Source: Saposhnikovia divaricata
Taxonomy: Eukaryota; Streptophyta; Magnoliopsida; Apiales; Apiaceae
Assembly (NCBI GenBank): GCA_036435485.1
Contig: CM071594.1
Location: forward strand, 200,224,216 to 200,288,215
Length of the DNA stretch: 64,000 nt
Direction of reading: 5' to 3'
A program made the translations under genes and the position numbers. Under the pieces are notes generated by a model, which saw only the letters and a program-made list of their open reading frames with translations, did not search any database and had not been told where the DNA came from. This document shows positions 21,487 to 31,375 of the stretch, one piece after another (position 1 is the stretch's first letter; every line of letters begins with the position of its first letter).

Positions 21487-22972
21487 TAGTCTCTGACTCT
21501 TCTGGTCCGGGATCTAATTCTTCTTCTAAGATATACACTTCTTGTATATCTTCGTAAGGTTCTTCAATAGGAATATATCCTAGTGAATATACCTGTTCAA
21601 GCATTCGAGCTTTACTCTCATGCTTCTGCCTGTTTGGGCACTCATTTGCATAGTGTCCTTCTTCATTGCAAATCCAACACCTGCATTTTTTCTTGCCTTT
21701 TGGGCAAAAATTTTGTTTATCGTTAGAAAACTTCTTTGAAGATTTTTTCTTAACATATTTTCATGATTTGAAGGGCTTCTTTTTCCTAAAAAATCGATAT
21801 TTTTTCGTATATTTCTTATACGATTTTTTCCTGTGGAAACTTCTAGATGTCTTACTACATCCATACTCAAATGGTTGTTCTACCACTTTTTCACAGCATT
21901 TTTTACTAAATTGTTTTAGCTATTTTTGCTTTTTAGTCAAATCATAAATCTTACTGATTTCTTCTTTAACTATTCTATGAGCATAGCCCAAACTATTTTC
22001 AGCAGCTCCTGTTGCTTCAAGGTTAAAACGCTCAAGAGCTTTTTCACCTAGTAGAGGTATTTTAAGAAGATAATCTATGATAAACTTCTTATAGTCTGCT
22101 AGCTCAACTAATTGATATAAATATTTCTCATAATCATTATAGAATAGATCAAGAAAACATATATCGCAAAGTTGCATTTTAGTAAGCATAGATTTTGCTT
22201 TACTAACTATCTTAGCCAATTCTTGAATTTTATTGGTCTGTAGATCTATTCCTAAGAAAAATGTATAAATTGCATTTATAACATTTTCATAGGCCGTTAT
22301 TGGATTCATTACTGGAACCCATGTGGTGTTTTTAATCATGCTATTAACAACACCTGTGGTCTTATGTTCCATCAATAACAAGACTGTTTCTTGATCATCA
22401 TAAGCTTCGCTGTTAGTCTGTATTATTAGACTAATTTCTTGAGACCATTTATCAATGAGCTCTTTTCTATTGGTTTTACCATCAATATTCAAAATATTAC
22501 TACCATAGATGTTAGTAACATTTTTAGAATCTGGAATAGAATAAGAAGGATAAAAATTACCTTTCCTTTTTCTACTACCTGTGGTTTTGCCTTCATGCTC
22601 CTCCTCCTTTTTGACTCCTGAGTGTTCTCCTTTTTCTGGAGAAGCCTGTTTGTCCATTCTGAAGTTTTCTGGAAAAAATTCTTCTTCTGATTTTTCAGCT
22701 TGAAATGATTCTTCCGAACCTTCCCAAGGGTCTGTTCCCTCTTCGTCAGTACTGAAAGATTCAATAATGTTTAGAGTTTCATAAGGATTAAAACCAAATA
22801 AAGATTTTAACTCACTGCTTGACTATATTTCCTGGTTGGCAATAGAGTCATCCTCTATTTCCATTAACCTGATTGCTTGTTCCAATTGACTATAATTGTC
22901 ATCTGTAACATGCAATTCTTCATCTTCTAGATTTTTCCAGAAGAATTCTTCTACCATTTGCATGTAGTTCAT
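21458..22972 (-). pseudogene. Caulimovirus coat protein (ORF IV) with three in-frame stops
   Basis: ATG 22972-22970 overlaps the P3 stop as ATGA; 504 codons in one frame to TGA 21460-21458. Acidic N-terminus, central capsid core, a very basic Lys/Arg-rich stretch (about 21880-21700) and a retroviral-type zinc knuckle of C-X2-C-X4-H-X4-C form (CWICNEEGHYANEC, about 21680-21640), then an acidic tail. Length and layout match caulimovirus capsid precursors, where the knuckle packages RNA/DNA. Stops: TAG 22825-22823, TAG 21922-21920 and a TGA near 21765. No frameshift. Confidence 0.88.
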
Positions 22973-23313
22973 GATGATTCTTTATCAAATGGCCAGGTTA
23001 AGCTTCCTGAGTTCTTTCCAGAACCCATTTCTTCATTACCAACGTTGAAGTTAGGATAACTGTATTTCAAGGGTTTCTTGAATTTTTCATCTGCTAAGAC
23101 GATTTCTCTGTTTGATGTACCTGTCTTAAGAACATCAAGAATTTCTTTATTGCAAGGACAATCATGAATAATTAATTTTATTTCATTGATAATCTTTGCT
23201 GCTGCCGCTTCAATGTTATCGGCATTCTGTTGATTCTTAAGCAACTCTAGAATTTCTTCTAATTGTGGCTTAATAATCTTAGCGAAATCTTCTTATAATT
23301 CCTTAAGACTCAT
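22969..23313 (-). pseudogene. Caulimovirus virion-associated protein (ORF III-like)
   Basis: ATG 23313-23311 overlaps the end of ORF II; 114 codons to TGA 22971-22969, which overlaps the coat start. An N-terminal amphipathic helix (EEILELLKNQQNAD) suits the coiled coil by which such proteins oligomerise, and a basic Pro/Ser C-terminus suits virion/DNA contact. Codon 7 is TAA (23295-23293). Assignment rests on position, size and coiled coil; family length is close to 130 residues. Confidence 0.75.
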
Positions 23314-23849
23314 CCAAGAATTTTCTTAAGGTATTCCTCGATTTCTATGAGTTTAGAAGTAAAGTCTAATACTTCTTTTCTCGAGATAGGTATGTCATGC
23401 TTATTATTACTAAGCTTTTCTACCTGTTCTGTAAGCTTCTTAATCTCTTCGTTATTTTTAACTAAAAGATTCATAGCTTTGTTATTAATCTCATTTACGA
23501 GATTTTTTATATCTTCTAGCCTGCTACTACTGCTAGATCCACTTCCCCCTCTCTAAAAATATGTGGTTCCATATTTACCAAAAAGGCTCGTAGCTTTTGA
23601 GAATTTTTCGCTTGGATCTTTACTAAGCCCAAAATAGGATAGCATTTTATAAACTCCTAGAAAAATTCTTCCTGTAATCTGATTGAGATTATTAGTAGAT
23701 GCAATTATTGTAGTAATTCTTGCACTACCAGGGTGACTACTGAAGGTATAATTCTTCAGCTCTTGTCCTTCTACTTCGCTTAATCTTTTGAGATTAAGAA
23801 CTTTTCCTTTCTTGTAAATATGTGGATTTACAGGTAAAGAAGTAGCCAT
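23310..23849 (-). pseudogene. Caulimovirus aphid-transmission-factor-like protein (ORF II)
   Basis: ATG 23849-23847, 179 codons to TGA 23312-23310, with one in-frame TAG at 23555-23553. The N-terminal part is compact (MATSLPVNPHIYKKGKV) and the C-terminal part a Lys/Glu coiled coil (LLVKNNEEIKKLTEQVEKL). In the genus the N-terminal domain binds aphid mouthparts and the C-terminal coil binds P3. Starts at the base next to the movement protein stop. Called from gene order plus the two-part layout. Confidence 0.75.
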
Positions 23850-24815
23850 TTAACTGATACGTTCAAGCTTTCGTCCTAAACTATCAATTCTGGTTGAGAC
23901 ATTCCTTAAAAGGTTGTCTGTTGAGGATTCTCTTATGACTAGGTTTTTCCCTTTAAAGCTTATTCTAGGTTTTTCTCCTAAATGAGGTTTATTCCTAGCA
24001 ATATCTATTGCCCATGAATTTTCTAAGGGACTGATTTCTGAGAATTGTTTCTCTTCAACAGATCCTATATCAGAGAATATATCTTCTAACTCGATATATT
24101 CAGATTTTTTGTAATCTATACTGAGATGACTATTAGTCAGGGCATAGGCTACAACGTAAGATATGCTAAAGACTTTTTCTCCGGCATCCATAAGGTTTTC
24201 TCGTTCAAACTAATGTACGAATGATAAAACCGAGTCTAAATTCTTTGTGTCTAGGCTAAGTCCAAACTTAGGGTAGACTGAGAACATGAATTTTTGGTAT
24301 GCTAAGTTTCCTCTAGCAGCACCTAAAATACAATCTCTACGATCCTTGATTCTGTTATCTATTAAAGCCATTTTAATAGGTGAATCAATTCCTTCCTGAA
24401 ATTCAGATTTTAACAAAATCTTTACAGCTCCTAAATGAACCGTGCTGATTGTTGATCTAATCTTAGAAGGGATCTTTAAAAGGTTTTTCCTAATTTCTTC
24501 TCTATTAATGAGTGATAGGAAAACAGAACCTTTTGTATCTTTTATGTCGACATGCATTTCTTTTGTGCTGACAAAATAAAAGATATTGTTTTTTCTATTC
24601 GGAATATTTAAACCAAATGAATTTGGGATTCTAAATATTTTTTCTTTCTTTAGATCAAGTTTCAAATTCTTGATTTTTGAAAGTGTTTCTTGTTTTACCA
24701 AAAAACTTCCTTGAAATCCTTTTTCGTTTTCTGAAAACTCGATTTCAAAATCTTGATTATCATCAGAAGTCTGAGGATCATCAATTTCTTTGCCTTTTTC
24801 TTTTAAAAGATTCAT
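23850..24815 (-). pseudogene. Caulimovirus movement protein (ORF I)
   Basis: ATG 24815-24813; one frame to TGA 23852-23850, 321 codons, close to the family length, broken by TAG 24212-24210. The central part carries the conserved 30K-type movement-protein region of caulimovirids (STVHLGAVKILLK, then GAARGNLAYQKFMF), which forms tubules through plasmodesmata. The C-terminal tail (RIDSLGRKLERIS) is a short helix like those that contact P3. Best-recognised gene of the block. Confidence 0.9.
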
Positions 24816-24833
24816 TTTAAAAGATTTTTCCTT

Positions 24834-24846
24834 GGCTCTGATACCA
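24834..24846 (-). promoter_or_regulatory. Pararetrovirus primer-binding site (tRNA-Met)
   Basis: TGGTATCAGAGCC on the minus strand lies between the small upstream ORF and the movement protein. It is complementary to initiator tRNA-Met, the minus-strand primer of all Caulimoviridae. No LTR boundary is next to it, so it is not a retrotransposon site. Confidence 0.88.
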
Positions 24847-24859
24847 ATTTGCGGATAAC

Positions 24860-25168
24860 TTATTTTTTGCCTTTACAAAAACAAAAGGCATGACACCCAT
24901 CGTTAGCTTCTCCAATAAAGCTACCAATATGGTTTTTTAAACCGTCAATTTCTTGACTATTTCTAATATAGAACCTACCATGCTGTTCGTACATCATTTC
25001 TAAACTAATATAGAATTCTCTAAGTCGGTCTAGTCTATTATTATTGATATCTAGACATGCTAGATCTCTGATTCTAGTGAAGAAGTCTTCATCACTAAGT
25101 CTAATGGTTTCGCCATTAATGGTTAAGCTCCAAGGGAACATTACAGACCTTTGATTATTGCTAATCAT
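24860..25168 (-). CDS. Caulimovirus small upstream ORF (ORF VII-like)
   Basis: ATG 25168-25166, 102 codons to TAA 24862-24860, uninterrupted. No conserved domain; the C-terminus is Cys/Lys-rich (CHAFCFCKGKK). In caulimoviruses a protein of about 100 residues of unclear role precedes the movement protein. It is the only gene of the block without a stop. Identity rests on position and size. In CaMV the primer site lies upstream of ORF VII, whereas here it follows this ORF. Confidence 0.6.
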   Translation of the reverse strand: MISNNQRSVMFPWSLTINGETIRLSDEDFFTRIRDLACLDINNNRLDRLREFYISLEMMYEQHGRFYIRNSQEIDGLKNHIGSFIGEANDGCHAFCFCKGKK

Positions 25169-25249
25169 GATCAAAATTGTTAAATATATAAAAAGATTTA
25201 TATAAATTTATTTAAAACAGGGTTTAGAGTTTTACCAGGCTTCTCAAAT

Positions 25250-25601
25250 GATCCGTATCTGTTCAGTAAAACAAACCGATGTCCAATAAGGCCTTAGACA
25301 TCATTTCACTTCCAAATAATGATGTATATGTTGATGTGTGACTTGTGCCCAACATGTTTAATTGCATTTAACACTTGTAATAGTACGGTAGAAAAGTCAA
25401 GCTCATGCAATTTAAGCAAAACAATTAGATATAAACATCATTTTTTGGTTACATAATCGATGTGTAAAAGCTTCCTGGACATCGGTCAAAAACCGATGTC
25501 TATGAGATGGACCTTTTACATCACCGACAAAGACATCGGTATAAATTTTTAATAGACATCGGCCAGAAACCGATGTCTATGAGCTTTTTTCTAGTAGTGC
25601 A
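25250..25601 (-). mobile_element. CACTA (En/Spm-type) terminal fragment
   Basis: On the minus strand from 25601: CACTACTAGAAAAAAG, the terminal inverted repeat of CACTA transposons, followed by several copies of a GACATCGGTTT/ACCGATGTC subterminal motif in both orientations, where the transposase would bind. Only this terminus is present; the other end and any transposase are missing, and it runs into the viral segment near 25240. Confidence 0.8.
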
Positions 25602-27836
25602 TGGATAAACGTGTATGTCGAAAATCTTTTCTATTAGAATTCAAAAAGAGAGTACAAAATGTTTTATTTGTATCTAGTTAATCAGAAGAGAATTTCTTGG
25701 AGCTGCGTTTGGAGGAAGCTGACAGTAGATGCAACTGTTGAACAGGTGTAGATAGATGCTATTAGTTTGTACAGAGTATCTTTTATCATTTATAGTTTTA
25801 TATGATAGGAGTAAATTTATTTATATATAGTATTACGGTTTGATTCACTTTTAAGGAGTATCTTGACTTTCCTTGATAAACCTGTAGATAGATTAAGGCT
25901 TTACTTGATAACAAAGTATTGTTGAAGGCTTGAAGTAATTTCTAAAACTAACTAATGAGAAAATAAAATATTCTAGTGTCATGTTTTATCATTAGAACAT
26001 GACTCCGAGATGTGGTGATGCGTTTTCGTTTTTATTTTATATTAATTTGAAAGTCAAATTGTTTCGTTGATAAAAGATCATGTGACATCTATAAAAAAAA
26101 AAATTCAACAAACATATAAGTGATCAAATCAAAATTTTATTGAGAAAAGTAACGATCAATGAATAGATTATAATTGTAATCTGCGGAGTATCCCTTACTT
26201 TCACTAAAAGACAATCTAACAATTTGTTATAATCGCAAAGAACACGTAAATCTAATTTATTGAAATGCATTTGAAAAATTAACAAAAACTATAAGTTTAT
26301 ATAACTTTTCTATGAAAAAATATTGTGAAGTTCTTGCAAATCAATGATCCATGAAAATAAAACAAAATAAATTTTCAAAAGAAGAGAAAACATAATATAT
26401 GGATAGAAAAATTTAAATAAATGAATAGAAAATTTTAAGTGTAAATTTTTAAATAAGAACTTAATCAAGAAAAAGATGACGAAAATGAGGATTATCATCG
26501 ACCAAGTGGCTGAAAATATTTCCAATATCGATGAGCAGATATTTAAGAAAATTGAGTAGGTATACCTTCAGTTAAATCAAACAAATTTGTCCTACGTAAT
26601 TAAATAAAAAAATCGTGCATCACACAGATTATAAGCTAGTATCAAATAATTTAACTAAATAAATTCATAAAAATATAGGTATGTTACAGATAACCTGCCT
26701 CGCCAAATCATAGGCAATACATATCCTAAAACATGGAGAGTCGTAGCTAGTCCATGTCCCAAAAGAGCCAATAGTATAATTGCATAAATCGTCTTCAGAA
26801 GGAGCTGCAAGAAACATAACATTTTACCTGAAAAATTGACGTTGATGCAAGCTCCAGCTTTTGCAAACTCGTAATTCTGGCTTCAACTTTATCTTTCTCA
26901 GATCATCAGCTAAACACCAAAAATAGAGGGCCAAACGGACAAATTCTTTAAAGAGACCTTATGGAGCAATACAATCTGGTTATATAAATGGAGTTTCATT
27001 AAACTACAAAGTTTTTCATCCTAAACATTGTACGTCAAAATTTATTTTAATTTCTATGTGATTTTCAAGATCGAATAATTCTAGAATTTTAATTTTGAAA
27101 AATGGCCAAATCTAAGACAACATTAAGAATTTGTCTGAAAACCATGCACGTTTTATTCAAAGCTACCAATGATTTAATTCATGGCTTTGAACCAATGATT
27201 TTAATTGAAACATGACCTACTTTGCAGGTTTTCATTCCTATTTTGTCAAAAAATATCAAAATGAGAAATAGCAAAAGACAAAATAATATTTTAATAGAAT
27301 GGTATACACTATTCACCTTTTCTTATCACATATAATTTACTTAGTTATGAAATTGTGATTTGCAAACGATATACTCCAAATAATATAATTATTGTAGTGA
27401 GTAACATTTTAGAGAATAATTTATTTCATTTTTCGTTAAATATTTTTCCAAAATTCTAATTTTAAACAAAGACAAAGTTTAAAAGTTTTTGAGCCACCAT
27501 ACATGTATTAAATGTCATGGAAAGCTTTTTTTTTTTTTTCTGCTTGTGATCGTATACATTACAAGAAGACTAGACATATAGTGTCCTATCATAAGATTTA
27601 TGAGCCATTGGAGTCTTCCGCGTGCCTGAAAACATGCAGATATTGATTCCTTCGTTATCGAAGAAGATAAAAAAGAAAGGTAAAAGTTTAGTAGATTCGT
27701 TATTTACTTTGTAAAATTTTAATCACAGTATAGGATATCTTGGGTTTGCTTTTGTATTGCAAAGTATGATCGGGCACCAATCTTGTTGGCTGTAGAGTAA
27801 TTGATTGTACTATTTCTCATTCGTATTGATAATTGC
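25602..27836. other. AT-rich intergenic DNA, no gene recognised
   Basis: 2.2 kb without a convincing ORF. On the minus strand 26930-26690 has two short exon-like pieces (one reading EKDKVEARITSLQKLELAS, one about 120 bases long after TTTCTTGCAG), but the gap between them is only about 23 bases and no partner exons are seen. Treated as a possible gene relic only. Confidence 0.5.
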
Positions 27837-30087
27837 ATATTTTTGCATATTTTTATTACCTATTTATTGCTTGAACTCGTATTTTAATAATTTATTTTGT
27901 TGCATTTCAGGAATTTCGTGAATAAATAAAGAAATGACAAATTAAAGAAATAAAGAGCAAGGAAGGGAAAAAGAGGAAGAAAAAGGATTAAATGAAAAAA
28001 AGGAAAAAGAATTAGGAGCTTGGAGGAAAGGGAATCTTTTAAGGCTCATGGAAGGTGGAGATCATCCCAACACACTAAATAAGTGTATGGCCAAGATCCA
28101 CTCTACAAAGCTTAAGGAGGAAGGAAACAATTGGATGGCTAGGATTTCTCCACCACATTAAAAGGTGTATGGTGGAGATTAACCCAACACACCCCTAAAC
28201 CCTAATTCTTATCCTATAAATACCCCCTCACCCCCTTGTATTTATCAACTTAGATTTTAGGGTGGCTTTAATTTCTTTTTTTTTAGTTTCAAATCTTGTA
28301 AACAATTTTTTATTTTAATGCAAAAATTTCGTTTCCTTTAATTTCTCGTCTTGTTCTTTCGTTTTTGTTGCATAGCTTTCGTTATTTTCATAAATCCGTT
28401 TAGTGGACAAAGTAGCGAAATGCTAACCACTATGGGTTGAAAATAACGATTTTTATTTTTTTGCTCGTAGTTTTAATTTTAGTTTTAATTCGTAATTTTG
28501 TCCCTTTAAATTTCGATTTTATTGTGGGCCATTTAATTCAAAATCCTCGTTTTAGTATAATTTTCATTTTTTAGTTAATCTCTTTATTTTCATATTTAAT
28601 TTTTTTTTTAAAAAAAAATTTATTAGTTTAAATTTTTAGGTCGTGTTTTCTGTTTCGTTAATTGTTAAATTCGTAGTTTAATTTTAGTTTCCCCTATTTT
28701 CGTTTCCTTTGTTTTTTTTTTTTCACATCCCCAAACCCAGCTACTTCTTTTTCTTCATTTCCCTTCTTCTTCATTTCTCCCTTTCTTCTTCGAACGAACT
28801 CACAAACCCAACAGTGTCTTACTTTTCTTCGATTAAAACAAACACCTCTCTATCCTTCTTCTTCCTTTCCCCACAAAACCCCCCAACTCCTTTTATCCCT
28901 CTTTTCACCACAAAACCCTTTCATTTTCGGTTCTATTTTGTTCGAATTTTTTTAGAATTAAGATTGTTTTGGTGTGTTTTTGCTGAGTTCTCAGTTCGTG
29001 TATTCCTTTTATGTATTAACTCATGGCTTCCGAGTTATTTGTTTGCGTCTGATTTGCTGTGTGTACGCTGAGTTGACTCAGAATGTTTTATAGTGCTGAG
29101 TCGTTTGTTTTGTTTGGTTCTGTTTGCTTTGTTGTCGAAGTAACTGTTAAATGTTTAGTTCGCAACTGATGTGCTATTTTTTTTTCTTTTATCTGTTTCG
29201 ATTAGCTGTTTACCGAGTTGTAATCTGGTGCTTTATGTTGGACCGAGTTGATGCACGAGTTGCCACAGAGTCTCCAATGTTTAGTTTATGTTTGCCTTTT
29301 TTTTTAGTTTTATTTTCTGATTGTTCTGGGTTCTCGCAGTGAATTGGTTGCGATTTATTGTTTTTTTCTGTATGGTTTTGCAGCCGAGTTTGAATTCGTC
29401 TCTGTCCGAGTTGCCGTGTTGGTTTTCTGAGTTGTTCTCATGAGACTAAGTTGCTTTGTTTGCGTTTGATTTTTTGTTTCTTTTGCTGATTATGTGCATC
29501 TTTCTGTTATATTAAGTCGACAAGTCGAGTCACCAGTTTTGCGTGTTAGTTGAATTAAGTTTGTTTCAGTTTTAGTCTGTACTGAGTCGACTCAGTGTTT
29601 GTTCTAGCCTAGTTTGTGGTTTGTGTCTTGTTGATGTTTTAATTACGGTACTGGGATTTTGTTTACTGAGTTTCTCTCTTGTGGCTTGTTGAATTTTCAA
29701 ACACTTCATGTCGAATTTTTCAAAAAAAAAAATCCTGTTAATAAAATTTGTTTAATTCGATTTAGATAAAAGGAGGGAATTTTAGAATAAAATCATAGTT
29801 TAAATTTAAATTTAGAATTTTTAAAGTAATTTAGTTCTTACTCTTTTCACTATTAATTAGTTTAGAATTAGAATAAAATTTAGTTTCCTTTTAAAATTGA
29901 TTAAATTTTCCTTTCGGAATTGATTAAAATTGATTAAATTGATTAAAGTTTCCTTTCGTAATTAATTAGATCAAATTCTCAAAAATCCACTTGTCCTAAT
30001 TCGATTAAATTGAAAACAAAGTTTGCGAAAATCTTAATCTCCGAGGATCAAACGTAAAATAATTCAATGAACGAGTCATGCGCTTAC

Positions 30088-31146
30088 TGTTAGGTCCCGA
30101 AGTATCGTAGAAGGGGGGTTGAATACGATACTACCAAAAATAAAAAATAATTCCGAGAATATATCTTTATTGATAATAAACTCGAAGGGGTGTTACAACT
30201 TCTAATCCAATGGATTAGCTTCAAAACAGAACACTCCTAAGGATAGTTTAGGCACGAGGACCTTCTACCCGACACTTCCTGAAAGCAGGCTAAGCCGGGT
30301 TTCCTACTAGATGGACTGTCTAGTAGCTTACACAGAAAAGATATAGAAGAGAGAAGAGATGTTGAGGTGTGTTTTGAAATGAAATGAACAGGCCTATTTA
30401 TATGTTATAGAAAATCACTATGCAGCTAATATACGTAACTGATGACGATACTGCTGCCTGTTTTTCTTCTTCAATCAGCCGAACTTTCAAAATCAAAAAG
30501 CTTGACCCGCTTACTTTTCCAAAAGTTTGATTGATACTTTTGCTTTTTATATGAATAGTAATTTCAGTTACTATTCATATGAATAGTAATTTCGGTTACT
30601 ATTCATATGAATAGTAATTTAGTTACTATTCATGTGAATAGTGATTTCAGATACTATTCATATGAATAGTGATTTCGAATACTATTCATTTTCCTCTTAA
30701 TTTGACATCCTTAAATATTCAGCTTCCAATTAAATAGAGGATATCAATACTGCTCCAAACTCAATCATACCTCTTGAACAGTTTTTCTGAGTTAGATACT
30801 TTGATTCCTTTGTGAAGTGTTGACGCATAGTGCAACTTGTCTAGTTCACAGACGACTATCATTCACTCGTGGTCTTCGTATCATGTCTTTAAGAACACTG
30901 CTAAGAATTGTGCAACCATCAAAACTTTATCACTGGAATCTTTTGGCCGTTGAACTGAATCATCTGTACATCTTATTTTGTCAATGAGGCTTGATCATGT
31001 TAATGAACTTCTTTCAGCAACTTGATCCTTGTTGATGCTTGCTCTTCAAATTTCACGATCCCTATATAGAGTTAATATTATTTATCTTTTATCCTAGTTG
31101 AGTTATATATGTCTCTATTACATATTACATTACATTATGCTTTACA
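30088..31146 (-). mobile_element. 3' LTR of SIRE
   Basis: 1,059 bp. Contains at 30546-30690 a run of near-palindromic units (ACTATTCATATGAATAGT separated by AATTTCGGT), about five, against four in the other LTR; this accounts for most of the 19-bp length difference. Confidence 0.93.
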
Positions 31147-31162
31147 ATCTCCCCCTATTTGA
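31147..31162 (-). promoter_or_regulatory. Polypurine tract of SIRE
   Basis: Minus strand AAATAGGGGGAGAT directly before the 3' LTR, the typical copia plus-strand primer. Confidence 0.88.
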
Positions 31163-31375
31163 TTGTTAAGGTTTAACAAGCAAATTCCTAGAGGATAACT
31201 GAACTGATACAACAAAATAAAATACAAAGATAAATAATATTAAAGTGCATTCTGGATCATATATATACATTTTCCAGATTTCTAAAATTAACCAAGTGCA
31301 AGTTAATTGTTCCTCTAGACTGAACATATCTTCAAGTTTGTCTTGCTTTCTTTCCACATAGCACTAATACTCCCG

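Larger units (their letters stand above)
21415..25230 (-). mobile_element. Endogenous caulimovirus-like pararetrovirus segment
   Basis: On the minus strand the genes run small ORF VII-like, primer site, movement protein, P2, P3, coat protein, pol start, with ATGA-type stop/start overlaps between P2/P3 and P3/coat. This order and the presence of P2 and P3 are those of the genus Caulimovirus. Decay consists of in-frame stops with all frames kept. The rest of pol and the inclusion-body gene are missing because Tekay and Tat interrupt pol after 24 codons. The upstream end near 25230 is uncertain and meets CACTA sequence. Known: caulimovirids integrate only incidentally; most endogenous copies belong to other genera. 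Confidence 0.88.

Noticed and set aside
24834..24846. LTR retrotransposon boundary at the tRNA-Met site
   Set aside because: No TG...CA LTR end beside it; its neighbours are viral genes, so it is the pararetrovirus primer site.
28709..29342. 120- and 63-residue Phe/Ser/Leu-rich ORFs
   Set aside because: Lie in the T-rich part of the Athila-like LTR; low complexity and no domain.
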